This document shows, in pieces, positions 16,012 to 24,653 of a stretch of DNA of 64,000 bases. The notes below the pieces were generated by a model. It searched no databases and was not told where the DNA came from. It worked only from the letters and a program-made list of their open reading frames with translations. This DNA comes from Curtobacterium sp. 'Ferrero' (lineage in GTDB: Bacteria; Actinomycetota; Actinomycetes; Actinomycetales; Microbacteriaceae). The translations under genes were made by a program, and so were the position numbers. The stretch is from contig NZ_NXIA01000004.1 in NCBI RefSeq assembly GCF_002412165.1, positions 1-64,000 on the forward strand, read 5' to 3'. The first letter of the stretch is position 1; the number at the start of each line of letters is the position of its first letter.

Positions 16012-17277
16012 ATGATCTCCATCGCCATGGTCGGCGCCGGCCAGTTCGCCCCCCAGTTCGCCAAGCTGTTCAAGCTCCACCCCGACGTCGACCGGGTCTT
16101 CGTGACCGACCTCGTCGAGGACCGCGCGGCGGACCTCGTCGAGAGCCAGCACCTCGACGGCACGTTCGCGGACTTCGACGCCGCGCTCGCGTCGGACGTC
16201 GACGCGGTCGCGATCTTCACCCAGCGCTGGACCCACGGTCCGCTCGTGGTGCAGGCCCTCCGTGCCGGCAAGCACGTCTACTCCGCGGTACCGATGGCCG
16301 TCTCCGTCGACGAGATCCGCGCGATCATCGAGACCGTCCGCGAGACGGGACTCACCTACATGATGGGCGAGACCAGCTACTACAACCCGGCGACGGTGTT
16401 CGCCCGGAAGCAGGTCGCTGCCGGCGCGTTCGGCCGGGTCTTCTACGCCGAGGGCGACTACGTCCACGACATGGACCTCGGGTTCTACGCCGCGTACCAG
16501 TACAGCGGCGGCGAGGACTGGAAGCGCACCGCCAGCTACCCGCCCATGCTCTACCCGACACACTCCGTCGGCGGCGTGCTCGGCGCGATCCCCGGACACG
16601 CGGTGAGCGTCAGCTGCATCGGTGTCAGGGACGACCGCGGCGACGGCGTCTTCGACAAGGACGTCAGCCAGTTCGACAACGACTTCTCGAACGCGACCGC
16701 GCTGTTCGAGCTCGACAACGGCGGCGTCGTGCGGATCAACGAGATGCGCCGTGTCGGCTACCCGTCGCACATCCGCGAGTCCCGCTTCCGGTACTTCGGC
16801 ACCGAGGGCAGCTTCGAGCAGCTCGCGAAGGTCAGCGTCTGGCAGGACAAGCAGGACTCGGTCGACATCAGCGACCAGATCGACACCCAGCCGACCATGT
16901 CCCTCGACGACCCCCGACTCGCTGGCGTCGACCCATCGCTCCGCGAGGCGTTCGTGTCCGGGTACGCGCCGGTCCACGACACCGGGCGCCTGCCGTCCGA
17001 GTACGACGGCGTCCCGACCGGCCACGAGGGCAGCCACCAGTTCCTCGCCGACGACTTCGTCCGTGCCGTCGTCGACCGCACCCTGCCGCCGGTGAACGCC
17101 TGGACCGCCGCCCGGTTCACCCTCCCCGGCATCATCGCGCACCAGTCCGCCCTCCGCGGCGGCGAGCGGCTCGAGGTGCCGGACTTCGGTGACGCCCCCG
17201 TGACGGTGGACGCCGGGGCCGCGAGCACCGGGTCGGAGGACGCGGCGGTGTCCGGCGGCGGGTCGAGCGCCGTCTAG
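16012..17277 (+). CDS. Gfo/Idh/MocA-family sugar dehydrogenase
   Basis: 421 residues. N-terminal Rossmann fold with MVGAGQFAPQFAKLF (5-19), and the family's C-terminal alpha/beta domain with long insertions; the usual EKP-type motif is replaced by SAVPMAVS. ATG at 16012 is preceded by GGAAAGG. The last 20 residues are Gly/Ser/Ala-rich and probably disordered. It is divergent from the sugar importer and followed by a LacI regulator, so it likely oxidises the imported sugar or inositol-like compound with NAD(P). Confidence 0.92.
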   Translation: MISIAMVGAGQFAPQFAKLFKLHPDVDRVFVTDLVEDRAADLVESQHLDGTFADFDAALASDVDAVAIFTQRWTHGPLVVQALRAGKHVYSAVPMAVSVDEIRAIIETVRETGLTYMMGETSYYNPATVFARKQVAAGAFGRVFYAEGDYVHDMDLGFYAAYQYSGGEDWKRTASYPPMLYPTHSVGGVLGAIPGHAVSVSCIGVRDDRGDGVFDKDVSQFDNDFSNATALFELDNGGVVRINEMRRVGYPSHIRESRFRYFGTEGSFEQLAKVSVWQDKQDSVDISDQIDTQPTMSLDDPRLAGVDPSLREAFVSGYAPVHDTGRLPSEYDGVPTGHEGSHQFLADDFVRAVVDRTLPPVNAWTAARFTLPGIIAHQSALRGGERLEVPDFGDAPVTVDAGAASTGSEDAAVSGGGSSAV

Positions 17278-17297
17278 GATCGCAGCCACGACCGACC

Positions 17298-17335
17298 GTC
17301 CGGGTGTCGGCCCCGCTCGGGGTCGGCACCCGGAC
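17298..17335 (+). terminator. Hairpin between dehydrogenase and LacI genes
   Basis: 18-base arms GTCCGGGTGTCGGCCCCG and CGGGGTCGGCACCCGGAC, 16 positions Watson-Crick, 2-base loop, 20 bases after the dehydrogenase stop. It probably separates the dehydrogenase transcript from the regulator's. Confidence 0.65.
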
Positions 17336-17353
17336 GCCATCCAGGAGGCCTCC

Positions 17354-18367
17354 GTGAGCACCCCGACCACCCCGAGGGCGGTCACCCGCGCGGACGTCGC
17401 CCGGTACGCGGGCGTCAGCACCTCCGTGGTCAGCTACGTCGTGCACGACGGCCCGCGACCGGTCGCGGCCGAGACGGCGGCACGCGTCCGCGAGGCGATC
17501 CGCGTGCTCGGCTACCGCCCGAACGCGAGCGCGCAGGCGCTGCGGACCGGCTCCTCCAAGATGCTGGGGCTCATCGTCCCGGAGCTCGACAACCCGTTCT
17601 GGCCGGAACTGGCGCAGGAGGTCATGCACGCCGCCGCCGCCCGTGGGTACGACGTGCTGCTCGCCAGCAGCGACGGCGAGGCCGCACAGGAACGCGACCG
17701 TCTCCGCACTCTGTCCGCTCGCCAGGTCGACGGGATCATCGTGACGAGCATCATGACCCGGCCGGACCTGTCGACCGTTCCCGATCCGGGCATACCGATG
17801 GTGCTCCTCAACACGTTCTTCGAGGTGCCCCGGTACGCGTCCATCGGCGTCGACGCGCTCCGCGGCGCACACGACGGCACGACGCACCTGATCGAGCACG
17901 GGTACGACTCGATCGGGCTCGTGATGGGGCACGCGGGGTCGCTGGAACTCCGCGAGCAGGGGTGGATGCGGGCGCTCCGGGACGCCGGTCGCCCCGACGG
18001 ACCGATCGTCCGCTGCGCGTTCACCCGCCAGGGCGGCCACGAGGCCGGACTCCGCATGTTCGGCGACGGCACCGGCCCCCGCGCGGTCTTCGTCAGTTCC
18101 GACATGCAGGCCGTCGGGGTGCTCCGCGCGCTGCACGAACTCGGGCTCCGCGCCCCCGATGACGTCGCGATCGTGTCCTTCGACGGGTCCGCCGAGGCCG
18201 ACTACACGACCCCGCAGCTCACCGTCGTGCGGCAGCCGGTCGAGACGATGGCCCGCGCCGCCGTCGACCGGGTGCTCGGCCTCGACGGCGACCACGAGTG
18301 GCACCGCGACCTCGTCCCGCCCCGCCTGGTGCTCGGGTCGAGTTGCGGGTGCGACGTGCGTCGCTGA
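17354..18367 (+). CDS. LacI-family regulator of the sugar ABC locus
   Basis: 337 residues. Helix-turn-helix VTRADVARYAGVSTSVVSYV (10-29) and hinge RVREAIRVLGYRPNASAQAL, followed by a sugar-binding core (GLIVPELDNPFWPEL ... VSFDGSAEADY) and a C-terminus ending in SCGCDVRR. The GTG start follows AGGAGG. It adjoins the sugar importer and the dehydrogenase and most likely represses them. Effector unknown. Confidence 0.94.
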   Translation: MSTPTTPRAVTRADVARYAGVSTSVVSYVVHDGPRPVAAETAARVREAIRVLGYRPNASAQALRTGSSKMLGLIVPELDNPFWPELAQEVMHAAAARGYDVLLASSDGEAAQERDRLRTLSARQVDGIIVTSIMTRPDLSTVPDPGIPMVLLNTFFEVPRYASIGVDALRGAHDGTTHLIEHGYDSIGLVMGHAGSLELREQGWMRALRDAGRPDGPIVRCAFTRQGGHEAGLRMFGDGTGPRAVFVSSDMQAVGVLRALHELGLRAPDDVAIVSFDGSAEADYTTPQLTVVRQPVETMARAAVDRVLGLDGDHEWHRDLVPPRLVLGSSCGCDVRR

Positions 18368-18380
18368 CGCGACCGCCCAC

Positions 18381-18424
18381 CGGACGGGAGGAACGGGGCG
18401 GGCCCGCCACGGGCCTCCCGTCCG
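18381..18424 (+). repeat. Dispersed palindrome, copy B
   Basis: CGGACGGGAGGAACGGGGCG paired with CGCCACGGGCCTCCCGTCCG, beginning 13 bases after the LacI stop. Same family as copies A and C-F. Confidence 0.8.
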
Positions 18425-18527
18425 TCACGGGACCGCGCGGGTGATCCAGCACGCTCGCAGCGATCGACGCGCGCTCTTCGGCGGGCGCGGATCCACGGGC
18501 CCCCGCCGAGCATGGGAGACTCGATCA

Positions 18528-19235
18528 GTGCAGCACCCACCGATCGCGGTCGTCATCGCCGCCATGAGCGAAGAGGTCTCCGCGTTCACGGACCTGTTCA
18601 GCGGCAGCCCCGTCCTCGACGGTCCGGTCGGCGGCCACGACGAGCACCACCTGCTCGACGTCGGCGGGGCCACGGTCGCGGTCCGCCGCAGCGGCATCGG
18701 GTTCGCCAACGCCACCGCGGCGATCGCCCACGCGTTCCACGACTTCGGCTCCGGCACCCCCGTGATCAGCGTCGGGACCGCCGGCGGCCTCATGCACGGC
18801 ATCGCGATCGGCGACGTGGTCGTCGGGGACCGCTACGTCAACCTGAACGCCGACGCCACCGCGTTCGGCTACGCGCTCGGGCAGGTCCCCGGGATGCCGA
18901 CCGGCTACGCCCCGGACCAGCGCCTGGTCGACCTGGCGCTCGGTTCGGACACGGACTCGCCGCTCCGGACGGCCACGATCGGTTCGAGCGAGATCTTCGT
19001 CACCGAGGGTCGCGCCCGACTCCTGCGCGAGTCGTTCCCCACCGTCGCCGCCGTCGACATGGAGACGGCGGCGATCGCACAGTTCGCCCACGTGCACGAC
19101 ATGCCGTTCCTGTCGGTCCGGTGCATCAGCGACCTCTGCGCGCCGGACGGCGACGAGTTCGAGGAGCACCTCGACGACGCGTCCGCGCGCGCAGCGCGCG
19201 TGGTGCACGACGTGGTGACCGGCCTGGTCGGCTGA
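18528..19235 (+). CDS. mtnN: 5'-methylthioadenosine/S-adenosylhomocysteine nucleosidase
   Basis: 235-residue nucleoside phosphorylase-fold enzyme. Glu of AAMSEEVSAF (acid/base position), the core VISVGTAGGLMHGIAIGDVVVGD, the catalytic VDMETAAIAQFA and the Asp of CISDLC are all in place. It cleaves MTA or SAH to adenine and the thioribose or homocysteine, in sulfur and methyl recycling. The GTG at 18528 starts at the conserved region (IAVVIAAMSEE); further upstream is LacI-shadow sequence. Monocistronic, bracketed by repeat copies B and C. Confidence 0.92.
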   Translation: MQHPPIAVVIAAMSEEVSAFTDLFSGSPVLDGPVGGHDEHHLLDVGGATVAVRRSGIGFANATAAIAHAFHDFGSGTPVISVGTAGGLMHGIAIGDVVVGDRYVNLNADATAFGYALGQVPGMPTGYAPDQRLVDLALGSDTDSPLRTATIGSSEIFVTEGRARLLRESFPTVAAVDMETAAIAQFAHVHDMPFLSVRCISDLCAPDGDEFEEHLDDASARAARVVHDVVTGLVG

Positions 19236-19260
19236 CCCCCGGCTCGACCGCACCGGACGA

Positions 19261-19305
19261 CGGTCGGGAGGCACGGTGCCAGCCCGTCACGTGTCTCCCG
19301 TCCGG
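19261..19305 (+). repeat. Dispersed palindrome, copy C (degenerate)
   Basis: CGGTCGGGAGGCACGG against CGTGTCTCCCGTCCGG, 25 bases after the nucleosidase stop. The most diverged of the six copies, with mismatches toward the loop. Confidence 0.65.
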
Positions 19306-19318
19306 CCGGTGCCGCCTT

Positions 19319-19342
19319 GTGGCCGCGCGATCGCGCGGCCAC
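19319..19342. repeat. 24-bp perfect palindrome
   Basis: GTGGCCGCGCGA followed directly by its exact reverse complement, with no loop. It lies 14 bases after copy C, in a gene-poor gap before a small membrane protein. It may be a DNA-binding site or a cruciform-forming sequence. Confidence 0.7.
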
Positions 19343-19463
19343 GGACGCACCGTGATCGGAGAACGTGTACTCCTTCTCAGACGTTCTGCGCACGCGTCGG
19401 GGGGTCCGCAGCGGTCCGCCGGGCAAGGTTGGGCGACCAGGACGGACGACCGAGGGGCGGCGA

Positions 19464-19688
19464 ATGGCGTCGAGAGCGAGCAGGCCGTCCCGCGGGCGGC
19501 TGGACGGGTGGGGCTTCGTCGTCGTCGGGGGCGTGGTCGTCGCGGTGGCCCAGGTCATCGGTCTCGTCGTGATGCTGGTCGACCTCGTCGTGTGCGAGCC
19601 GCTCGAGATGGCGGCGGACGGCTCGGTCGAGGAACCGACGGTCAGTCCTGCGTCGCCGAGGCCCGCGGTGCGACCACCTGGAACATGA
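19464..19688 (+). CDS. Possible small membrane protein
   Basis: 74-residue reading frame: basic N-terminus (ASRASRPSRGRLDG), one hydrophobic helix (about 17-37, FVVVGGVVVAVAQVIGLVVM), then an acidic/proline tail. GAGGGG lies 8 bases before the ATG. The last 47 bases overlap the convergent GNAT gene. I do not recognise a family; a real small membrane protein is plausible but unproven. Confidence 0.4.
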   Translation: MASRASRPSRGRLDGWGFVVVGGVVVAVAQVIGLVVMLVDLVVCEPLEMAADGSVEEPTVSPASPRPAVRPPGT

Positions 19689-20184
19689 CGTGGTCGCGCC
19701 ACTGGCCCGCGATCTGCAGGTACTCCGGCGCCACCCCGTAGCGGACGAACCCGTTCCGTTCGAGCACCCGCTGCGAGCGGTGGTTCTCCGGCAGGGTCTC
19801 GGCCTGGACGCGGTGCAGGCCGAGCCGGTCGAAGGCGTGTGACACCGCGAGGCGCACCGCCTCCGTCGCGTGGCCCCGACCCTGCCGGTCCGCCCGCACC
19901 CAGTACCCGAGGGCGCAGGACTGCAGCGCTCCCCGGGTGATGCCGCTCAGGGTGATCCGGCCGACGATCTCCCCGTCCGAGTCGATGACGAACGACTGCC
20001 CGGTGCCCCGACGTTCCGCGGCGCGCAGCTGCGTGATCGTGTCGAGCTGCCCCGCGACCGTGAACCAAGAGTCAGGCCGCTGTGGCTCCCACGGCCGGAG
20101 GTGTTCCGCGTTCGCGGTGACGAGCGCCGCCAGGTCGGGGGCGTCGCCCGGTTCGATCGGGCGCAGGCGGGTGGTGGGTCGCAT
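19642..20184 (-). CDS. RimJ/RimL-type GNAT acetyltransferase
   Basis: 180 residues: TRLRPIEPGDAPDLAALV at the N-terminus, acetyl-CoA loop RQGRGHATEAVRLAVSHAF (about 100-118) and the ENHRSQRVLERNGF segment that marks the RimJ/RimL group. It probably acetylates a protein N-terminus or small amine. The ATG at 20184 lies only 5 bases after the 3' end of tRNA-Ser on the same strand; the frame stays open upstream through the tRNA, but that part cannot be coding. Co-transcription with the tRNA is likely. Confidence 0.88.
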   Translation of the reverse strand: MRPTTRLRPIEPGDAPDLAALVTANAEHLRPWEPQRPDSWFTVAGQLDTITQLRAAERRGTGQSFVIDSDGEIVGRITLSGITRGALQSCALGYWVRADRQGRGHATEAVRLAVSHAFDRLGLHRVQAETLPENHRSQRVLERNGFVRYGVAPEYLQIAGQWRDHVMFQVVAPRASATQD

Positions 20185-20189
20185 CGCGC

Positions 20190-20273
20190 GGAGGGTGTGG
20201 GATTCGAACCCACGAGACATCACTGCCCACCTGTTTTCAAGACAGGCTCCATCGGCCGCTCGGACAACCCTCC
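20190..20273 (-). tRNA. tRNA-Ser (anticodon UGA)
   Basis: 84-base class II tRNA. Acceptor arms GGAGGGT and ACCCTCC pair, the anticodon stem CCTGT/ACAGG encloses CTTGAAA with anticodon TGA, an extended variable arm follows (TGGGCAGTGATGTCTC), and the T arm GTGGGTTCGAATCCCAC is canonical. The 3' CCA is not encoded. A -10-like TAGACT lies at 20314-20319, about 40 bases upstream. Confidence 0.97.
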
Positions 20274-20313
20274 ATGACCCGGCCACGTGGCGAGACGTGA
20301 CCGCGTCCCGGGA

Positions 20314-20319
20314 AGTCTA
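20314..20319 (-). promoter_or_regulatory. Candidate -10 box for tRNA-Ser
   Basis: TAGACT on the minus strand, 40 bases before the tRNA 5' end and 28 bases after the HAD gene stop. No convincing -35 is visible. Confidence 0.4.
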
Positions 20320-20347
20320 GCGGGCTGCAGACCGGCCGACGAGGTCG

Positions 20348-21256
20348 CTACCGCGGGAGCGTGTCGAGCGCCGCGGCGAGTCCGTCGTCGGTGACCCCGC
20401 CGGTGAGCTCGTTGCCCGCGTCCACGACGTCCTGCGGCGCCTGCCCCATGACGACCCCACGGCCGGACGTCGACGCCCAGCGGAGCATGTCGATGTCGTT
20501 CCGGCCGTCGCCAGCGGCGAACACCCGGGAGCGCGGGATGTCGAGCCACTCCCGGACCCGTTCCATGGCGGTGGCCTTCGTCACGCCCTCGGGGGCGATG
20601 TCGAGCCACGACGTCCAGCCGACCGAGTACGAGACCTTGTGGAGACCCATCCGCTCGACGACTTGCAGGAAGTCCTCGGTGTCGTGCCCGGGCGAGATGA
20701 CGACCACGCGGGTGGCCTGCACGCCGAGCAGCTGCTCGAACGGCACGTGCTCGCCCTGCACGGTCATGGTGTCGTCGGGGAAGTTGCCGGACAGCAGGAA
20801 GTGGCCGTCCTCGTCCTCGACCCCGAATGCGGCGTCGGACAGGGCGCCGTGGATGGTCTGCAGGACCTCGGTGGGGTCGAACTGCTCGACGTGCGCGTGC
20901 TCGTACGAGCCGTCCTCGCGGCGTCGGAGCGTGAGGGCGCCGTTCGCGCAGACGAGGAACCTCGGACGGATGCCGAGCGTGTCCAGGAGCGGCACCGTCA
21001 TGCTCTCGCTCCGGCCGGTGGAGAGCATGACCTCGTGCCCGGCGGCCTCGGCGTCACGGACGGCGGCGGCGACGGTGTCGGTGATGACACCGTCCTCGCG
21101 CATGGTGGTGCCGTCGATGTCGAGTGCGACGAGCCAGCGCTTCGTGCCCGTGCGCGCGGACGCTCCGCCCGCACCGGCGCGCACGGCACCGTGCTCCGCG
21201 GCGGTCGGACCGCCCGCGCCGCCGGACCCGTCGACGAACCGCTCGTGGGAGGTCAT
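20348..21256 (-). CDS. Cof-type HAD phosphatase
   Basis: 302 residues. After a Gly/Ala-rich 40-residue N-terminal extension, motif I is VALDIDGTT with nucleophile and acid/base Asp, motif II STGRS, and the C-terminal motif [15 protein letters not shown]. The large alpha/beta cap lies between motifs II and III, as in Cof/IIB enzymes acting on sugar phosphates or nucleotides. The ATG overlaps the serS stop (ATGA). Substrate unknown. Confidence 0.92.
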   Translation of the reverse strand: MTSHERFVDGSGGAGGPTAAEHGAVRAGAGGASARTGTKRWLVALDIDGTTMREDGVITDTVAAAVRDAEAAGHEVMLSTGRSESMTVPLLDTLGIRPRFLVCANGALTLRRREDGSYEHAHVEQFDPTEVLQTIHGALSDAAFGVEDEDGHFLLSGNFPDDTMTVQGEHVPFEQLLGVQATRVVVISPGHDTEDFLQVVERMGLHKVSYSVGWTSWLDIAPEGVTKATAMERVREWLDIPRSRVFAAGDGRNDIDMLRWASTSGRGVVMGQAPQDVVDAGNELTGGVTDDGLAAALDTLPR

Positions 21257-22518
21257 CGGGGCTCGATCACCTCGACGCCGCCGAGGTACGGACGGAGGAC
21301 CTCGGGCACGACGACCGAGCCGTCGGCCTGCTGGTGGGTCTCGAGGATCGCGACGATCCACCGGGTGGTGGCGAGCGTCCCGTTGAGGGTCGCGACGGGC
21401 GCGGTCTTCCCCGACTCGGTGCGGTACCGGATGTCGAGGCGACGGGCCTGGAACGTCGTGCAGTTCGAGGTCGACGTGAGCTCGCGGAAGGTGCCCTGCG
21501 TCGGGACCCACGCCTCGATGTCGAACTTGCGGGCGGCGCTCGTGCCGAGGTCTCCCCCGGCGACGTCGATCACGCGGTAGTGCAGCCCGAGGTCCTGGAG
21601 CATCGACTCCTGGTACCCGACGAGCTTCTCGTGCTCGGCCTCGGCCTCGTCGGGGTGCACGTACGAGAACATCTCGAGCTTGTTGAACTGGTGCACGCGG
21701 AGGATGCCCCGGTTGTCCTTGCCCGCCGACCCGGCCTCGCGTCGGTAGCAGGTCGACCAACCGGCGTACCGGTGCGCCTGACCGGGCTCGATCGACAGGA
21801 TCTCGTCGGCGTGGAACCCGGCGAGCGCGACCTCGCTCGTGCCGGTGAGGTAGAGGTCGTCGGCCTCGAGCCGGTAGACCTCGGCCGCGTGCTCGCCGAG
21901 GAACCCGGTGCCGGCCATCGTCTCGGGCCGGACGAGCGTCGGCGTGATGAGCGGCTCGAACCCGGCCGCGACGGCTCGGTCGAGCCCGAGCGACATGAGC
22001 GCGATCTCGAGCCGGGCGCCGAGGCCACGGAGGAAGTAGAACCGCGAGCCCGACACCTTCACACCGCGGGGGATGTCGATGATGCCGAGATGCTCGCCGA
22101 GGTCGGCGTGGTCCTTCGGCTCGAAGGCGAACTCGGGCTTCGTGCCGACCGTGCGGAGCGTGACGAAGTCGTCCTCGCCGCCCTTCGGCACGCCGGGCAG
22201 GACGACGTTGGGGATCGACCGGACGACCCGGTCGAAGGTCTCCTCGGCCGCGGTGACGGTGGCCTGCGCCTCCTTCACCTTCGCCGCGAGCGCCTGGGCC
22301 TGCTGCACGAGGGCGGCCTTCTCGTCCTTCGGCGCCTTCGCGACGGTCTTGCCGAAGGCGTTCTGCTCGGCGCGGAGGGACTCGAACGCGGTGATGGCGC
22401 TCCGCCTCGCCGCGTCCGCGGCGACGGCGTCGTCGACGACGTCGACGGAGGCGCCGCGCGCCTCCTGCGAGGCCTTGATGACGTCGGGGTGGTCGCGGAG
22501 CAGCTGGGGGTCGATCAC
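21253..22518 (-). CDS. serS: Seryl-tRNA synthetase
   Basis: 421 residues. N-terminal antiparallel coiled-coil arm (about 30-105) that grips the long tRNA-Ser variable arm, then a class II core: [15 protein letters not shown] serine-binding motif, motif 2 [22 protein letters not shown], and motif 3 [18 protein letters not shown] at 22518 with TAGGAT (22525-22530) 6 bases upstream indicates a leaderless start. Coupled to the HAD gene. A tRNA-Ser gene lies 1.1 kb downstream. Confidence 0.97.
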   Translation of the reverse strand: MIDPQLLRDHPDVIKASQEARGASVDVVDDAVAADAARRSAITAFESLRAEQNAFGKTVAKAPKDEKAALVQQAQALAAKVKEAQATVTAAEETFDRVVRSIPNVVLPGVPKGGEDDFVTLRTVGTKPEFAFEPKDHADLGEHLGIIDIPRGVKVSGSRFYFLRGLGARLEIALMSLGLDRAVAAGFEPLITPTLVRPETMAGTGFLGEHAAEVYRLEADDLYLTGTSEVALAGFHADEILSIEPGQAHRYAGWSTCYRREAGSAGKDNRGILRVHQFNKLEMFSYVHPDEAEAEHEKLVGYQESMLQDLGLHYRVIDVAGGDLGTSAARKFDIEAWVPTQGTFRELTSTSNCTTFQARRLDIRYRTESGKTAPVATLNGTLATTRWIVAILETHQQADGSVVVPEVLRPYLGGVEVIEPR

Positions 22519-22548
22519 CGGTTCATCCTAGAGGGAGCGTGTGACCGC

Positions 22549-22592
22549 CGGACGGGAGGCGCGTGGCGGCCCCGCCCCGGGCCTCCCGTCCG
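22549..22592 (-). repeat. Dispersed palindrome, copy D
   Basis: CGGACGGGAGGCGCGTGGCG with CGCCCCGGGCCTCCCGTCCG. It abuts the stop codon of the marR gene (22593-22595) directly and separates it from serS. Confidence 0.82.
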
Positions 22593-23054
22593 TCATCGGG
22601 TCGCGTCCACGGGATGGTCGTCGCGCAGGGCGGCGACCATCCCGCGCAGCAGGCGGAAGGCCGCTGCGCGGCCCTCGTCGTCGAGGTCCCTGGTCATCCG
22701 GAGCTCGACCTCCCGCACGGCCGCGCTCGCCGCCTCCCGCTGCCGACGTCCTGCCTCCGTGAGCGTCGTGGGGAGCACCTTGCCCGTCGTCGGCGTGGAC
22801 GGCCGGCTGACGATCCCGTCGCGTTCGAGCTGCTGCAGGAGCGTGTTCATCGACTGCCTCGTGACGAAGGTGCCGCGCGCCAGGTCGGAGTTCGACAGGC
22901 CGGGGCGCTGGGCGAGCAGTTCGAGGCACGAGTAGTGCGTGACCGTCATGCCGAGCGGCCGCAGGGCGTCCTCCATGGCGGACCGGAGTGCGCTCGCCGC
23001 CTCCTTGAGGGCGTAGCCGACCGAACTGTCGAGGTCGATCCGGGCTTGACGCAT
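22593..23054 (-). CDS. MarR-family regulator controlling the VOC gene
   Basis: 153 residues with a winged helix in the middle (LSNSDLARGTFVTRQSMNTLLQQLERDGIVSR) and helical dimerisation ends. The ATG at 23054 lies inside the first of two TGTCAG/CTGACA palindromes that fill the 60-base gap to the divergent VOC gene, so it should repress itself and that gene. Ligand probably a small phenolic or electrophile; not readable from sequence. Confidence 0.92.
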   Translation of the reverse strand: MRQARIDLDSSVGYALKEAASALRSAMEDALRPLGMTVTHYSCLELLAQRPGLSNSDLARGTFVTRQSMNTLLQQLERDGIVSRPSTPTTGKVLPTTLTEAGRRQREAASAAVREVELRMTRDLDDEGRAAAFRLLRGMVAALRDDHPVDATR

Positions 23055-23069
23055 GTCAGAATTCTGACA
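23054..23069. promoter_or_regulatory. MarR operator 1
   Basis: TGTCAGAATTCTGACA, a perfect 16-bp palindrome that overlaps the marR start codon. Confidence 0.85.
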
Positions 23070-23079
23070 CGTACTCTCT

Positions 23080-23097
23080 GTGTCAGGCATCTGACAC
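23080..23097. promoter_or_regulatory. MarR operator 2
   Basis: GTGTCAG-GCAT-CTGACAC, the same half-sites as operator 1, centred 27 bp away and 18 bases before the VOC start. The spacing places the two sites on nearly the same helix face (about 2.6 turns). Confidence 0.82.
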
Positions 23098-23114
23098 GAA
23101 CGAAGGAGCACACC

Positions 23115-23480
23115 ATGCCCGCCACCGGGATCGACTTCACCTCGCTGCAGGTCCGAGACCTCGACGCCTCGCGCGCGTTCTACGAGCGGTACCTCGGACT
23201 CGTCCGCGCTCCGGCGGGACCGCCGCACGCCGTGGTCTTCCAGACCGAGCCGTCCGCGTTCGCCCTGCGGGACATCGTCGAGGGCACGGACCTCTCCGAC
23301 GGACAGCCCGCGCTCGGCGTCGCGCTGTGGTTCCACGCCACCGACGTCCAGGCGATCCACGACGCGCTGGTCGCCGACGGGCACACGATCGTGACCCCGC
23401 CGTTCGACGGACCGTTCGGGCGGACGTTCACGTTCGCGGACCCGGACGGGTACCCGGTGACGCTGCACGACCGGCACTGA
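23115..23480 (+). CDS. VOC-family (glyoxalase/bleomycin-resistance-like) protein
   Basis: 121 residues with two beta-alpha-beta-beta-beta repeats: FTSLQVRDLDASRAFYERYLG at the start and FTFADPDGYPVTLHDR at the end. GAAGGAG precedes the ATG. Expected metal-ligand positions are only partly evident, so a dioxygenase, isomerase or sequestering role cannot be told apart. Divergent from and probably repressed by the MarR protein; likely a detoxification function. Confidence 0.9.
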   Translation: MPATGIDFTSLQVRDLDASRAFYERYLGLVRAPAGPPHAVVFQTEPSAFALRDIVEGTDLSDGQPALGVALWFHATDVQAIHDALVADGHTIVTPPFDGPFGRTFTFADPDGYPVTLHDRH

Positions 23481-23557
23481 CACGGTCCCCCCACCTCCCG
23501 GCCGGTCCAGGGTCGGTTCCGCGACCGCTCGCAGCACGCGCTCGGTACGGTGGGGGC

Positions 23558-24625
23558 ATGTCGAGCCCCTCGGAGACCGCGCCCGCAGACGACGCACTCC
23601 AGACCGAGCAGCGGACCGCCGCCGTGGTCTACAACCCGGTCAAGGTGCACCTGGAGACCCTGCAGCGCACCGTCGCGGAGCACCAGCAGGAAGCCGGGTG
23701 GGCCGAGACGCTCTGGTTCGAGACCTCGGAGGAGGACCCGGGCGGCGGCATGGCGCGCGCGGCGATCGAGGCCGGGGCCGACGTCGTCGCGGCCGCGGGC
23801 GGTGACGGGACGGTCCGGGCGGTCGCCGAGGTCGTGCACGACTCCTCCGCCGCGCTGGCCCTGCTGCCGAGCGGCACCGGCAACCTGCTCGCGCGCAACA
23901 TGAAGCTCCCGCTCGACGACCTGCCCGCGAGCGTCCGCACGATCTTCCACGGTGACGACCGCACCATCGACTTCGGCACGCTGCAGGTCGAACGCGACGG
24001 CGGCGACCGGGAGCGGTTCGGCTTCCTGGTCATGGCCGGGCTCGGGCTCGACGCCCGGATGCTCGCGAACACCAGGCCCGAGCTGAAGAAGCGCGTCGGC
24101 TGGCTGGCGTACGTGGACTCGCTGTTCCGGTCGGTGCGCGACGCCGACGCGTTCGAGTTCCGCTACCAGCTCGACGACGACGGCAACCACTCGATGCGCG
24201 CGCACTCGCTCATCGTCGGCAACTGCGGGCAGCTGCAGGCCGGGGCGATCCTGCTGCCGGACGCCGAGATCGACGACGGGGTGTTCGACATCGCCGTGAT
24301 GCGGCCGCGCGGCTTCCTCGGCTGGGTGCGCATCGGCGCGCGCGTGTTCTGGGAGAACGGGATCCTCCGCACCTTCCGGCGGTCGTCCCTCGCGAAGACC
24401 GTGGTCGGGCAGAAGCTCGTCACGGCGTCGCGCGAGGAACGCCCGCTGCGGTACCTCCGCGGTCAGGAGTTCACCGCACGGCTGGAGCGTGCCGACGAGT
24501 TCGAGGTCGACGGCGACCCGGTCGGCCAGATCGTGGCGTTCCGTGCCCGCATCGACCCGATGTCGCTCACGGTCCGGGTGCCGAAGCCCGGCGACGACCG
24601 CCACGGTTCCCGCCAGGTCCCCTGA
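23558..24625 (+). CDS. Diacylglycerol kinase-like lipid kinase
   Basis: 355-residue YegS/DgkB-type kinase: VVYNPVKV at the N-terminus, the ATP motif AAAGGDGTVRAVAEV and the SGTGNLLARNMKLPLDDL motif, then a beta-rich C-terminal domain. It phosphorylates diacylglycerol or a related lipid. TACGGT (23546-23551) ends 6 bases before the ATG, so a leaderless mRNA is likely. Convergent with pheA across 28 bases. The exact substrate is uncertain, as sphingosine/multi-lipid kinases share the fold. Confidence 0.9.
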   Translation: MSSPSETAPADDALQTEQRTAAVVYNPVKVHLETLQRTVAEHQQEAGWAETLWFETSEEDPGGGMARAAIEAGADVVAAAGGDGTVRAVAEVVHDSSAALALLPSGTGNLLARNMKLPLDDLPASVRTIFHGDDRTIDFGTLQVERDGGDRERFGFLVMAGLGLDARMLANTRPELKKRVGWLAYVDSLFRSVRDADAFEFRYQLDDDGNHSMRAHSLIVGNCGQLQAGAILLPDAEIDDGVFDIAVMRPRGFLGWVRIGARVFWENGILRTFRRSSLAKTVVGQKLVTASREERPLRYLRGQEFTARLERADEFEVDGDPVGQIVAFRARIDPMSLTVRVPKPGDDRHGSRQVP

Positions 24626-24653
24626 GCCGCGGCGAGCGTGCGGCGGGCGGGTG

